A stretch of DNA of 64,000 nt from positions 2,418,001 through 2,482,000 of the forward strand of contig OY782680.1 in the NCBI GenBank assembly GCA_963678085.1, in the 5' to 3' direction. Each line of letters begins with the position of its first letter. The stretch's first letter is position 1. This document shows, piece by piece, positions 1-9,169 of the stretch. The stretch comes from Aliishimia sp963678085 (GTDB lineage Bacteria > Pseudomonadota > Alphaproteobacteria > Rhodobacterales > Rhodobacteraceae). A program made the position numbers and the translations under genes. Below the pieces are notes generated by a model. The model had not been told where the DNA came from. It made no database searches and saw only the letters and a list, made by a program, of their open reading frames with translations.

Positions 1-585
1 GAAAACACACTGAGCCAGGCGAAAACCGCATTAAATGGACGGCCCGTTTGGGTGGCCGCCTCAACCCATGCCGGGGAGGAGGAAATCGTTCTCCAGGCGC
101 ATAAAGACCTTCTGCAGACCCATCCTGACCTTTGCCTTATCCTTGCCCCCCGCCATCCCGAGCGCGGGGATGAGATTGCTGGGATTATTTCAAATTTCGG
201 ATGGCCCGCCCCCCGGCGCAGCCTGGGCGATTGGCCTTCGGGCCCGGTCTATCTTGCCGACACGCTTGGCGAGCTTGGCACTTGGTATGCCGCCACCGAC
301 ACTGTGTTTCTGGGCGGCTCGCTCTTTCCCATCGGCGGGCATAATCCCTTTGAAGCCCTGCAAAGCGGCGCGCGATTGATCAGCGGCCCACATGTGGAGA
401 ATTTCGCCGAAATCTACGAAGAGCTGAGGGCTGAAAACGCTGTGACTTTCGCCGCCAATTCAGACGAAATCGCACAGACTGTTCTTGCGCGCCCACACGC
501 TCCAAGCACACCCATTTCGGGAGATCAGACTGCGGACGCATTAGAGGGTTTTGCCCAAGATCTGCTGACCGCATTGGAGGCCTAG
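1..585 (+). CDS. waaA: 3-deoxy-D-manno-octulosonic acid (Kdo) transferase, C-terminal part
   Basis: The reading frame is open from base 1, so the N-terminal half lies outside the window and 194 residues remain. WaaA transfers Kdo from CMP-Kdo to lipid A at the inner membrane. The GT-B C-terminal domain is recognisable from ASTHAGEEE near residue 19, the PRHPERG segment, the Gly-rich GGSLFPIGGHNPFE stretch and the following GPHVENF motif, all typical of the family. The next glycosyltransferase gene follows after 3 bases, and its ribosome binding site lies inside the waaA 3' end, so the two are probably one LPS-core operon. Identification is firm; only the 5' truncation by the window edge is a limitation. 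Confidence 0.93.
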   Translation, partial: ENTLSQAKTALNGRPVWVAASTHAGEEEIVLQAHKDLLQTHPDLCLILAPRHPERGDEIAGIISNFGWPAPRRSLGDWPSGPVYLADTLGELGTWYAATDTVFLGGSLFPIGGHNPFEALQSGARLISGPHVENFAEIYEELRAENAVTFAANSDEIAQTVLARPHAPSTPISGDQTADALEGFAQDLLTALEA

Positions 586-588
586 CCC

Positions 589-1644
589 TTGATAGATATG
601 AATAAAATCGACGTGATTGCCCCCAATTTCAAAAAACGGATGAGCGGGGTAACCTCCACCGTCATCCGCCTGGTTCCGCTGCAAGCGCAAGAGATCGGGA
701 TTGTGAGCACCGGGCCAAAGCTGCCTGCTGAGCTGCCGCAAATTCCGATGCCCGCTCTGTTGACGATGCCCCGGCGCGGGCCTTCGGGGTATCGTGTATG
801 GCATGCGCGGCGCAACTCCGAGATGCTGCCGGGGATTGTGCTGAAATACCTGTTTCGTAAGAAGCTGAAATTGCTCTTCACCTCGGCGGCGCAACGGCGG
901 CATTCCGGCTATACGCGCTGGCTGCTGCGGCGCATGGATGCCATTATTGCGACCTCCTCGCGCTCTGCCAGCTATCTAGAGCATGAGGCCACCGTCATCC
1001 CGCACGGGATCGACACAGACCAGTTTCACCCCGTTGAAGATAAGACCGCAGTTCGCACCGAGTTGGGCCTGCCGATCCATGGCAAACTTGTGGGGTGTTT
1101 TGGACGTATTCGCCCGCAAAAGGGCTGCGATCTATTTGTTGATATGATGATCCGCCTGTTGCCAAAACACCCAGATGTCACCGCCATTATGATGGGCGGA
1201 GTGACGGAACAATTCCGTGATTTTGTCAAAGAGCAGCAGGAAAAAATTGACGCGGCAGGTCTGCGCGAACGGCTGCTTATCCTGCCTGAGGCACCAGATT
1301 TTCAGATCACTCAGTATTTTCAAGCCCTTGATCTTTATATCGCGCCGCAGCGTTGGGAGGGGTTTGGCCTCACCCCGCTTGAGGCAATGGCCTGCGCCGT
1401 TCCCGTAGTGGCCACGCGCGCGGGCGCGTTCGAGGATCTCATTCTTGATGGGGAGACCGGGCATCTCTGCGACATTGAGGATCTGGATGCGCTTACCGCC
1501 GGGGCTGATGATCTATTGTCTGACAATTTTAAAAGGCAAGCTTGGTCAACGGCTTGCCTGGCGCGCGCCACCCAGAATTTTCAACTCAGCAAAGAGGCGC
1601 AGGCGATCACTGCGATCTACCGGCGCCTTTTGTCTGACACTTAA
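589..1644 (+). CDS. GT4 glycosyltransferase, probable LPS core (LpcC/LpsB-like)
   Basis: 351-residue GT-B enzyme of family GT4. The acceptor half is N-terminal. The donor half shows HGIDTDQF near residue 145, GRIRPQKG near 175 and an E-x7-E type segment (EGFGLTPLEAMACAVPVVAT) near 265 that normally contacts the sugar nucleotide. Relatives next to waaA in alphaproteobacteria are mannosyl- or glucosyltransferases that extend the inner core from Kdo; the exact sugar cannot be read from sequence. The start chosen is TTG at 589, because GGAGG at 576-580 sits 8 bases upstream of it; the in-frame ATG at 598 would be 17 bases away. The 3' end overlaps the convergent amidohydrolase gene by 4 bases. 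Confidence 0.85.
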   Translation: MIDMNKIDVIAPNFKKRMSGVTSTVIRLVPLQAQEIGIVSTGPKLPAELPQIPMPALLTMPRRGPSGYRVWHARRNSEMLPGIVLKYLFRKKLKLLFTSAAQRRHSGYTRWLLRRMDAIIATSSRSASYLEHEATVIPHGIDTDQFHPVEDKTAVRTELGLPIHGKLVGCFGRIRPQKGCDLFVDMMIRLLPKHPDVTAIMMGGVTEQFRDFVKEQQEKIDAAGLRERLLILPEAPDFQITQYFQALDLYIAPQRWEGFGLTPLEAMACAVPVVATRAGAFEDLILDGETGHLCDIEDLDALTAGADDLLSDNFKRQAWSTACLARATQNFQLSKEAQAITAIYRRLLSDT

Positions 1645-2807
1645 CCTGCGGCGGGCATACGCTGCTCGATGATCTCCGCCCACCAGCTGCACCCGGCCGG
1701 GATTGCCTCGTCGTTGAAGTTGTATTTAGGGTGATGCACCATAGCTGTGTCCCCATTGCCGATCAGGATGTAGGCTCCGGGGCGCTCTTCGAGCATAAAG
1801 GCAAAATCCTCGCCGCCCATCACCAGCGGGGCCTCATCGCATTGTCCGCTAATACTGCGCGCAACGTCCGCGGCGAAGGTGGTTTGCTCATCGTGATTCA
1901 CCATCACGGGATAGTTGCGATGATAATTTACCACAGCCGTGCCACCAAAGGTCGCCGCAACGCCAGCGCAAATCTCGCCAATCCGCCGCTCTGCCAGATC
2001 GCGCATTTCGGGGGACATGGTGCGCACGGTGCCTTTCAGCATGACCTTTTCGGGGATCACGTTGAAGGCTTTGGAGGCGGTTTCAAAGGAGGTCACTGAC
2101 ACCACAAGGCGGTCAATCGGGTCGGCATTTCGGCTGGCGATGCTCTGCAAAGCCGTGACCGCATGGGCGGCCATAACGGTGGTGTCGATCGTTTCATGAG
2201 GCTTTGCCGCATGCCCGCCAAGGCCGGTGAACTCGATATCAAACAGATCTGCTGCGGCAAAGAACGCACCTGAGCGTATCGAAAATTCGCCCACTGGGCG
2301 GCCCGGCCAGTTATGCATGCCGTAAACTTCTTGAATGCCCCAGCGCTCCATCATGCCATCTTTGCACATCTCGCGACCGCCGCCACCGCCCTCTTCGGCG
2401 GGCTGGAAAATCACCACGCAAGTGCCATCGAAATTACGGGTCTCGGCCAGATATTTCGCCGCGCCAAGCAGCATCGCCGTATGGCCATCATGACCACACG
2501 CATGCATCGCGCCATCTGTTTTTGAGGCGTAATCGAGCCCGGTGTCCTCATGAATCGGCAGCGCATCCATATCCGCGCGCAGGCCGATCACTTTGCCCGA
2601 CGCATCAGATTTTCCCTTAATCACGCCAACAACGCCTGTACGGCCAATCCCCGTGACCACCTCATCGCAGCCAAAGGCGTTAAGCTTTTCGGCCACCAGG
2701 GCAGAGGTGCGGTGAGTTTCAAACAAAATCTCGGGGTTTTCGTGCAGATCACGCCGCCATTCGGTCACATCTGCATGGAATTCAGCGATACGGTTCTTAA
2801 TCGGCAT
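1641..2807 (-). CDS. M20-family amidohydrolase (hippurate hydrolase / aminoacylase type)
   Basis: 388 residues, usual length for M20D peptidases of the HipO/AbgB/IAA-amidohydrolase group, which hydrolyse N-acyl amino acids. Metal and catalytic motifs are visible: MHACGHDGH at 101-109, the EE pair at 138-139, and C-terminal GGEDFAFM and HHPKYNFND. The middle segment is the dimerisation lid domain. It is the third gene of a reverse-strand operon, 13 bases after a paralogue of identical length with which it shares most motifs. The substrate is not predictable; the upstream amine-oxidising flavoprotein suggests amino acid or N-acyl amine catabolism (inference). Confidence 0.88.
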   Translation of the reverse strand: MPIKNRIAEFHADVTEWRRDLHENPEILFETHRTSALVAEKLNAFGCDEVVTGIGRTGVVGVIKGKSDASGKVIGLRADMDALPIHEDTGLDYASKTDGAMHACGHDGHTAMLLGAAKYLAETRNFDGTCVVIFQPAEEGGGGGREMCKDGMMERWGIQEVYGMHNWPGRPVGEFSIRSGAFFAAADLFDIEFTGLGGHAAKPHETIDTTVMAAHAVTALQSIASRNADPIDRLVVSVTSFETASKAFNVIPEKVMLKGTVRTMSPEMRDLAERRIGEICAGVAATFGGTAVVNYHRNYPVMVNHDEQTTFAADVARSISGQCDEAPLVMGGEDFAFMLEERPGAYILIGNGDTAMVHHPKYNFNDEAIPAGCSWWAEIIEQRMPAAG

Positions 2808-2820
2808 GGAGGTCTCCGTG

Positions 2821-3987
2821 TTAGGTTAAGGGCAAACGCCGCTCGACCAGCTCTGCAAAGAAACTTGCACCAAAGGGGCTTGCCTCATCGTTGAAGTTAT
2901 ATTTTGGATGGTGACATTGCGCACTCTCGCCATTGCCAACAAAGAGATAGGCACCGGGCCGCGCCTCAAGCATATAGCTGAAATCCTCGGCGGGCATGAT
3001 TGGAGGGGTATTGTCATCCACATGGGTGGCAACTGCGCGCGCGGCTTCCAAGGCGTGCTGGGTCATCTCTGCATCATTGATCGTGACGGGATAGCCCATC
3101 TCATAGTCAAGCTCGGCGCTGGCACCAAAGGCGGCGGCGGTATGTTCAACCACACGGGCAATGCGCCCTTGCATAGCATCCCGTTCTTGCCGGTCCAGGC
3201 AACGCACCGTACCTTTGAGCACCGCTTTGTCGGGGATCACATTTGAGGCAACGCTGTCCGTTTCAAACACACCAACCGTGAGCACCACCCGGTTCAGCGG
3301 ATCCACATTGCGCGCCACCACCGTGTTCAGACTAACGACAATTTGCGAGGCCACAAGCGTTGTATCTACCGCATCATGTGGCATTGCGGCATGCCCGCCC
3401 TTGCCCTTTACTGTGATCACAAATTCATCGGCAGAGGCCAGCAAAGCACCGGGGCGCGTTACAATGTGACCTATGGGGATGCCGGGCATGTTGTGCAGAC
3501 CATAAACCTCATCAATAGACCAACGCTCCATCATGCCGTCTTCAACCATGGCAAGGCCCCCGGCCCCGCCCTCCTCGGCTGGTTGGAAGATCAGCGCCAC
3601 CGCGCCATCAAAGTTTCGGGTCTCCGCCAGATATTGCGCTGCGCCAAGCAGCATCGCGGTATGGCCGTCATGGCCGCAGGCATGCATGGCCCCATGGGTT
3701 TGAGAGGCATAATCGAGCCCGGTTTCCTCAATAATCGGCAGCGCATCCATGTCGGCGCGCAGGCCAATCACCCGGCCCGAGCTGGTCTTTTGCCCCTTGA
3801 TGATCCCGACAACGCCGGTGCGACCAATGCCCTCCACAACCTCATCACAGCCAAATCCCCGTAGCTTTTCAGCGACTAAGGCCGAGGTTCGGTGCGTGTC
3901 ATACATGATTTCGGGATGGGCATGGATATCACGCCGCCATTCGGTCATATCCGCCTGGAACTCAGCAATACGGTTTTTGACGGGCAT
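2821..3987 (-). CDS. M20-family amidohydrolase, tandem paralogue
   Basis: Second 388-residue M20 amidohydrolase, clearly homologous to its downstream neighbour along the whole length. It keeps MHACGHDGH near residue 101, the catalytic EE in the QPAEEGG segment, PAEDFSYM and CHHPKYNFND. It differs in the lid domain and in loops around the active site, which suggests a different acyl or amino acid preference. It lies between the flavoprotein gene (12-base gap) and the other amidohydrolase (13-base gap), consistent with co-transcription. A recent tandem duplication followed by divergence is the simplest origin. Confidence 0.88.
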   Translation of the reverse strand: MPVKNRIAEFQADMTEWRRDIHAHPEIMYDTHRTSALVAEKLRGFGCDEVVEGIGRTGVVGIIKGQKTSSGRVIGLRADMDALPIIEETGLDYASQTHGAMHACGHDGHTAMLLGAAQYLAETRNFDGAVALIFQPAEEGGAGGLAMVEDGMMERWSIDEVYGLHNMPGIPIGHIVTRPGALLASADEFVITVKGKGGHAAMPHDAVDTTLVASQIVVSLNTVVARNVDPLNRVVLTVGVFETDSVASNVIPDKAVLKGTVRCLDRQERDAMQGRIARVVEHTAAAFGASAELDYEMGYPVTINDAEMTQHALEAARAVATHVDDNTPPIMPAEDFSYMLEARPGAYLFVGNGESAQCHHPKYNFNDEASPFGASFFAELVERRLPLT

Positions 3988-3999
3988 CTTTCGCTCCTG

Positions 4000-5343
4000 T
4001 TACAGCGCTGGCCCCAAATTGATGGCAGATCCATCTGCAAAACGCGAGAGGCGAAATCGGCTCAGATCATACCCCGGAGCTTTCCCTTGCGTTAAATCGG
4101 CCAAAACACGCCCCATGCCGGGACCAATGCCAAAACCATGACCAGACATGCCGGTTCCGATGATCAGCCCATCAATCGCAGGGGCGCGGTCTACCACGGG
4201 CACCAGATCCGGCATTGTGTCGATCATCCCAGCCCAAGCGTTGGCGATGCGGATGGGGCCAAGCTGGGGAAAAAGGTCGCCAAAGCGCTGCGCCATTTGG
4301 CCCAGCTTTTTCATGTTTGGCTCAGGATCGAGAACGCGCATGCGCTCAAACGGGCTCTCTTGATCGGTGCGCCACCGCCGGGGCGTGCGCCAAGCGTCAG
4401 GAAAGCCCTTGGGCGCGGCCGCATAATAGCGTGTGCCAAAAGGGTCTGATTTCAGTTGCGTGATATATTTAGGCAAATAGCGGAACGCATCGCGCCCGAT
4501 AAAAAGCTCATGAAAGCCGGACGGGGTTAGGGTATAGCCGCCATCCAAACGCCGACGCCACGTTACCCCGCGATCCGAGGTGCAAGCCTGCCCGATCTCA
4601 GGCAGCGCATGCGTTGCGCAAACGGAGGCGCGCACAGAAAGTTGGGGGATGCGCACGCCATGGGCTTGCAAAAACAGTGAGGACCAGGCCCCGCCCGCCA
4701 TCACAGCGCGCGCGGTTTTGATCAATCCCGCCTCGGTGAGCACGCCGCTGATCTGACCATTGGTAATGTCCAATGCGCGCGCGGCGCAGTTTTCCACCAG
4801 CTGCACCCCGTCCCGCTGCGCAATCCCGGCAAGGGCAGGCACCGCGAGACCCGGCTCTGCGCGCATATCCGAGGCCGTATAAAGCGCACCTGGGTAGCTG
4901 CGCGAGGTGCCCGGCATAAGTGCTGCCGTCTGTGCGCGGGTTAGGATTTGGGTATCTACGCCGCAGATTTGCGCATGAGGCAGCCATGTGCGGTAGCTTT
5001 CCAGCTCTTTCTCGCTGCGCGCAAGATAGGTGATCCCGCATTGGCGCAAACCGATCTCCACGTTGGTTTCGCGAGCAAATTCTTGCCAATGGCGATTGGC
5101 CTCGACCATAATCGGCAGCTCATCCGGGTCACGGCCCTGTTGGCGAATCCAGCCCCAATTGCGCGAGGATTGCTCGCCCGCGATGCGCCCTTTTTCCACC
5201 AGCACCACGTTTTGGCCCTGCCTTGCAAGGAAGAGCGCCGTGCACACCCCGATCACACCGCCGCCGATGATCACACAATCTGCTTCCCCTGGAGGAGGCC
5301 CTGGATAGGTGATCGCGGTTGCTGCGGTGATTGGAGCTGTCAT
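4000..5343 (-). CDS. FAD-dependent amine/amino acid oxidoreductase (DAO family)
   Basis: 447-residue flavoprotein. The N-terminal dinucleotide-binding fold is seen as DCVIIGGGVIGVCTALFLAR near residue 22, followed by an acidic VLVEKG end of the second strand. A short SSRNWGWIRQQGRD segment is typical of DAO-type oxidases and dehydrogenases, and a second Gly-rich motif (GTGMSGHGFGIGPGMG) lies near the C-terminus. Members oxidise secondary amines or D-amino acids using FAD. First gene of an operon with two M20 amidohydrolases, so it probably oxidises a product or precursor of amide hydrolysis. The exact substrate is unknown. Confidence 0.85.
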   Translation of the reverse strand: MTAPITAATAITYPGPPPGEADCVIIGGGVIGVCTALFLARQGQNVVLVEKGRIAGEQSSRNWGWIRQQGRDPDELPIMVEANRHWQEFARETNVEIGLRQCGITYLARSEKELESYRTWLPHAQICGVDTQILTRAQTAALMPGTSRSYPGALYTASDMRAEPGLAVPALAGIAQRDGVQLVENCAARALDITNGQISGVLTEAGLIKTARAVMAGGAWSSLFLQAHGVRIPQLSVRASVCATHALPEIGQACTSDRGVTWRRRLDGGYTLTPSGFHELFIGRDAFRYLPKYITQLKSDPFGTRYYAAAPKGFPDAWRTPRRWRTDQESPFERMRVLDPEPNMKKLGQMAQRFGDLFPQLGPIRIANAWAGMIDTMPDLVPVVDRAPAIDGLIIGTGMSGHGFGIGPGMGRVLADLTQGKAPGYDLSRFRLSRFADGSAINLGPAL

Positions 5344-5351
5344 TGAGAAGG

Positions 5352-6476
5352 CTACTCCGATTGCGCCTCTGCGCGCGATTTGCCAGACACATTCAACGCC
5401 AAGGTCGCGGCCATAAACCCATCTAGGTCGCCATCAAGCACTCCCTTGGTATCAGAGGTTTCATGAGAGGTGCGCAGATCTTTCACCATTTGATAGGGTT
5501 GCAGCACGTATGAGCGGATCTGATTACCCCAACCGGCATCGCCTTTGGCCTCATGCGCGGCGTTGATATCCGCATGGCGACGGTCGAGTTCAAGCTGATA
5601 CAGGCGGGATTTCAACGCCTTCATCGCGATATCGCGGTTTTGGTGCTGGGATTTTTCCGAGCTGGTCACGACAATGCCCGTCGGGTGGTGGGTAATGCGC
5701 ACCGCGGAATCCGTGGTGTTCACATGCTGCCCGCCCGCGCCCGACGAGCGATAGGTGTCGATGCGAATATCTGCCGAGTTCACCTCAATATCAATATTGT
5801 CATCCACGACGGGGTAAACCCAGACAGAGGTAAAGCTGGTATGGCGCTTGGCCGCGCTGTCAAAGGGTGAGATCCGCACCAGCCGATGCACCCCGCTTTC
5901 AGATTTCAGCCAGCCATAGGCGTTATGGCCGCTGATCTTGTAGGTCACGGACTTAATCCCGGCCTCTTCTCCGGCCTGCTCGGATTGCAGCTCGACCTTA
6001 TAGCCCTTTTTCTCGGCCCATCGCACATACATACGCGCCAGCATTGACGCCCAATCGCAGCTCTCAGTTCCACCCGCGCCCGCGTTAATCTCAAGGAAGG
6101 TGTCATTGGCGTCGGCCTCACCATTCAGCAGGGCCTCTAGCTCTTTCTGCGCCGCCAGCTCTTTGAGCGCCGCAAGGGCGGCTTCAGCATCCCCGATAAC
6201 CTCGTCATCCTCTTCCATCTCGCCCAATTCGATGAGCTCGCAATTGTCAGACAATTCGGTTTTGATCTGGTCATAAACGGCCTTGGCATCGACCAGAGAT
6301 TGCCGCTCGCGCATCAGCTTTTGAGCCGCGTCCGGGTCATCCCAAAGCGTGGGGTCTTCGACACGGGCGTTAAACTCCTCAAGCCGGAAAGCCGCTGTTT
6401 CGATCCCCATGCGCTGGCCCAGCAGCTCTAGGGATTTTTCGATCTCATTCACAAGGGACTGCGTTTCAGCGCGCAT
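5352..6476 (-). CDS. prfB: Peptide chain release factor 2
   Basis: 374 residues. RF2 terminates translation at UGA and UAA. The stop-recognition tripeptide SPF is visible in VRISPFDSAAKR, and the catalytic GGQ loop in SSGAGGQHVNTTDSAVR, which promotes peptidyl-tRNA hydrolysis. The frame runs on upstream into mrcA, but residues homologous to RF2 start at MRAETQSLVNEI, so the ATG at 6476 is taken. The coding sequence is continuous: the in-frame UGA and programmed +1 frameshift of E. coli prfB are absent. It lies 67 bases downstream of mrcA on the same strand. Confidence 0.96.
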   Translation of the reverse strand: MRAETQSLVNEIEKSLELLGQRMGIETAAFRLEEFNARVEDPTLWDDPDAAQKLMRERQSLVDAKAVYDQIKTELSDNCELIELGEMEEDDEVIGDAEAALAALKELAAQKELEALLNGEADANDTFLEINAGAGGTESCDWASMLARMYVRWAEKKGYKVELQSEQAGEEAGIKSVTYKISGHNAYGWLKSESGVHRLVRISPFDSAAKRHTSFTSVWVYPVVDDNIDIEVNSADIRIDTYRSSGAGGQHVNTTDSAVRITHHPTGIVVTSSEKSQHQNRDIAMKALKSRLYQLELDRRHADINAAHEAKGDAGWGNQIRSYVLQPYQMVKDLRTSHETSDTKGVLDGDLDGFMAATLALNVSGKSRAEAQSE

Positions 6477-6543
6477 GGGCTCGGCTTTCGTCTTTGGTGA
6501 TCTGAACCACGTGTCTAGTGCAGAGCCCGCGCGGCGGCAAGGC

Positions 6544-9048
6544 TTAGTAGAGCCCCCCAGAGCTGATCTCACCATAGCTGGGCTTGGCGCCAATGATGGC
6601 TGTTTCGCCGGTCGAGGTCGTGACCGAGCGCGTGGACCCATTATCCACCTCATCAAAAAGAATTAGATCCTGGCCCATCGCAAAGCCGCCGTCAAAGATG
6701 ATGTCGAAATCCACGCTCTCGCCTTCGCGGAAACACTCAGACACCACATCGCTGCCACTGGCACCATTTGGCATGCGCGCCCCGGAGAAACGGTTGATTT
6801 TGATGAACTGGCACTCACTGGGCACCTTAAAGCGCCCGCCGCCATATTTCTCGGTCGCCTTTTCCATGAAGGCCTGAAAAACGGGGCCACAAAAGCCGCC
6901 GCCAGAGGCCCCGCGCCCAAGCGATTTCGGGGTGTCATAGCCAATATAGCACCCTGCCACGATATTCGACGAGAACCCGACAAACCACACGTCTTTGGCG
7001 TCATTGGTCGTTCCGGTCTTGCCCGCGATGGGCACCGGCAACTTGATCGCGCGCGAGGCCGTGCCCCGCTGCACCACGCCGCGCATCATTGAAGTCAGCT
7101 GGTAGGCCGTCACCGCATCCATCACCCGTTCACGATTAGAGACAATCGCAGGCGCCAGCCCCGGAGCCAGCGAGGCAAGATTGCAATCGTGGCAAATCCG
7201 CTGGTCATGGCGATAAATCGTACGCCCGTAACGGTCTTGCACGCGGTCCACCAGGGTTGGCTCCACACGTTCACCGCCATTGGCAAACATCGCATAAGCC
7301 GCCACGATGTCAAAAAGTGTTGTCTCCTGCGCCCCAAGCGAATTGGCCAACCCCAGACCCATCTCGTCATAAACGCCAAAGCGCGTGGCGTAATCGCCGA
7401 TGATATCCATGCCGACCTCTTGCGCGAGACGCACGGTCATCAAGTTCCGCGATTGCTCAATCCCAGTGCGCAAAGGCGTGGGGCCATAGAATTTATGGGA
7501 CGCATTTTTGGGCCGCCAGACCCCCTGCCCTGTGCTGACCTCAATCGGGGCATCGATCACGATGGTCGCCGGGCTATAGCCGCTATCAAGCGCTGCGGCA
7601 TAAACAAAGGGCTTAAACGAGGAGCCGGGCTGGCGCTTGGCTTGAGTGGCGCGGTTGAACACAGAGGCCTGGTAGGAAAACCCGCCCTGCATCGCAATCA
7701 CCCGGCCCGTATTCACATCCATCGCCATGAAGCCGCCCTGCACCTCTGGGATTTGACGCAAAGACCAATGTTTCAGCTCACCCGCAGCGGTCAATTCGCG
7801 GCGCAAATGCACCACGTCACCGGGCTTGAAATTCTCAGCGAAATTCCCCTTCATCCAAGCGATGTCAGAGCGCGGCACCTCCGCAGAAGCCTCGACATCT
7901 TCGACGCCCAAAATCAGCTTTTGATCTTGCACCTCGCGCACCACGGCCACATGCCATTTACCGCCCAAATCCACATCACGCGGAACGGTCAGCGCCGCCA
8001 GCGCATCGCGCCACGCCTCATCCTCCAACGACGCGGTTGGGATCGACTGCCCTGTTCCACGCCAAATCTTTTGCGCGCGGTCGTAACTTTCCAGCTGCGC
8101 CTGCAACGCCTGCGCCGCGATGGGCTGCATGTCATAATCAATGGTCGCGCGCACGGTCATGCCCCCGGTGAAAAACTCACCTTCGCCAAAGTCGCGCGAG
8201 AGCTGGCGGCGGATCTCATCGGTGAAATAATCACGCGGCGGCAGAGCGCTCTTGAAGCTCTCGAAATCCCCATTTTGCACCGTGCGCAAAGGCTGCTCTT
8301 TTTCGGTCAGATAGGTTTCTTGGTCGATATAGCCGTTTTCATACATCTCTTTGAGCACGAAATTTCGCCGTGCCAGCAATCGTTCTTTGCGACGCACCGG
8401 GTGAAACTGCGACGGCGCTTTGGGCCACGAGGCCAGGGTTGCCGCCTCATGCGGGGCCAGCTCGCCAAGTGTTTTGTTGAAATAGGTTTGCGCAGCTGCG
8501 GCCACCCCATAGGAGTTCTGTCCGAGAAAAATCTCGTTTAAGTAGAGCTCTAGAACCTTTTCCTTTGGCAAAGCATCAGAAATACGCGCGGAGAGTATGA
8601 TTTCTTTGATTTTTCTCTCCGCTTGACGCGATCCGTCGAGTAGAAAGTTCTTTGTCACCTGCTGCGTAATTGTCGAAGCGCCCCGGCAATCGGAGCCCAT
8701 GGACTGCAAACACTCCACCCCGGCCTTGGCAATACCACTTGGATCATAGCCTTCATGCTCATAGAAATTCTTGTCCTCCGCCGAAACAAAGGCCTGCTTA
8801 ACCAGATCCGGAATCGTCTCAATCGGCGTGAATAGGCGGCGCTCTTGAGCGAACTCGTCGATCAAGCGCCCTTGCCCTGAATAAATCCGGCTGATGGTTG
8901 GTGGCGCGTATTGCGCAAGGCTTTCATGGCTCGGCAAGTCCCGGCCAAACATATAGAATACAGCCCCGACGGTCAGCACGAACATAGCAATGCCAAGCGT
9001 AATCGTGGTGAAAATCCCCCCAAAAAACGACAAAATGAAACGGGTCAT
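6544..9048 (-). CDS. mrcA: Penicillin-binding protein 1A (bifunctional transglycosylase/transpeptidase)
   Basis: 834-residue class A PBP that polymerises and cross-links peptidoglycan in the periplasm. One N-terminal membrane anchor (residues 5-32) is followed by the GT51 domain with EDKNFYEHEG (catalytic Glu near residue 92), GASTITQQVTKNF and ERKIKEI. An OB-like linker region of about 110 residues precedes the transpeptidase domain, where PGSSFKPF (SxxK nucleophile), the SRN motif and KTGTTND are all intact. It lies downstream of an N-acetylmuramoyl-alanine amidase gene on the same strand, so synthesis and hydrolysis of the wall are encoded together. Bases 9049-9147 separate the two and contain a short tandem duplication. 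Confidence 0.95.
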   Translation of the reverse strand: MTRFILSFFGGIFTTITLGIAMFVLTVGAVFYMFGRDLPSHESLAQYAPPTISRIYSGQGRLIDEFAQERRLFTPIETIPDLVKQAFVSAEDKNFYEHEGYDPSGIAKAGVECLQSMGSDCRGASTITQQVTKNFLLDGSRQAERKIKEIILSARISDALPKEKVLELYLNEIFLGQNSYGVAAAAQTYFNKTLGELAPHEAATLASWPKAPSQFHPVRRKERLLARRNFVLKEMYENGYIDQETYLTEKEQPLRTVQNGDFESFKSALPPRDYFTDEIRRQLSRDFGEGEFFTGGMTVRATIDYDMQPIAAQALQAQLESYDRAQKIWRGTGQSIPTASLEDEAWRDALAALTVPRDVDLGGKWHVAVVREVQDQKLILGVEDVEASAEVPRSDIAWMKGNFAENFKPGDVVHLRRELTAAGELKHWSLRQIPEVQGGFMAMDVNTGRVIAMQGGFSYQASVFNRATQAKRQPGSSFKPFVYAAALDSGYSPATIVIDAPIEVSTGQGVWRPKNASHKFYGPTPLRTGIEQSRNLMTVRLAQEVGMDIIGDYATRFGVYDEMGLGLANSLGAQETTLFDIVAAYAMFANGGERVEPTLVDRVQDRYGRTIYRHDQRICHDCNLASLAPGLAPAIVSNRERVMDAVTAYQLTSMMRGVVQRGTASRAIKLPVPIAGKTGTTNDAKDVWFVGFSSNIVAGCYIGYDTPKSLGRGASGGGFCGPVFQAFMEKATEKYGGGRFKVPSECQFIKINRFSGARMPNGASGSDVVSECFREGESVDFDIIFDGGFAMGQDLILFDEVDNGSTRSVTTSTGETAIIGAKPSYGEISSGGLY

Positions 9049-9120
9049 GACGGCTGCGTCCTAAAAACTCATATATACAGCGGTGGTATACGCGATTTTT
9101 CGCTTTCGGTCAAAGGAGCT

Positions 9121-9169
9121 ATTTGTGCACAAGAGGTGCATCCCGACTCATTTGTGCACAAGGGGTGCA
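9121..9169. repeat. Tandem duplication of the amiC stop region (two 20-base copies, 29 bases apart)
   Basis: The 20-base segment at 9121-9140 recurs at 9150-9169 with one mismatch; both contain TTGTGCACAAG and GGTGCA. On the reverse strand the upstream copy encodes the last codons of amiC (APLVHK, then stop). The second copy, downstream of the stop, would encode the same residues and a stop in another frame. A small tandem duplication explains it; a paired regulator site upstream of mrcA is possible because each copy contains the palindrome TGTGCACA. Confidence 0.7.

Noticed and set aside
6477..6656. N-terminal extension of prfB, or programmed frameshift
   Set aside because: The extra 60 residues lie in the mrcA 3' end and are not RF2-like; the frame has no internal UGA, so no frameshift is needed.
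7189..8541. 450-codon forward frame inside mrcA
   Set aside because: It is antisense to conserved PBP1A motifs; composition (many His, Arg, Ala) is typical of an antisense shadow in GC-rich DNA.
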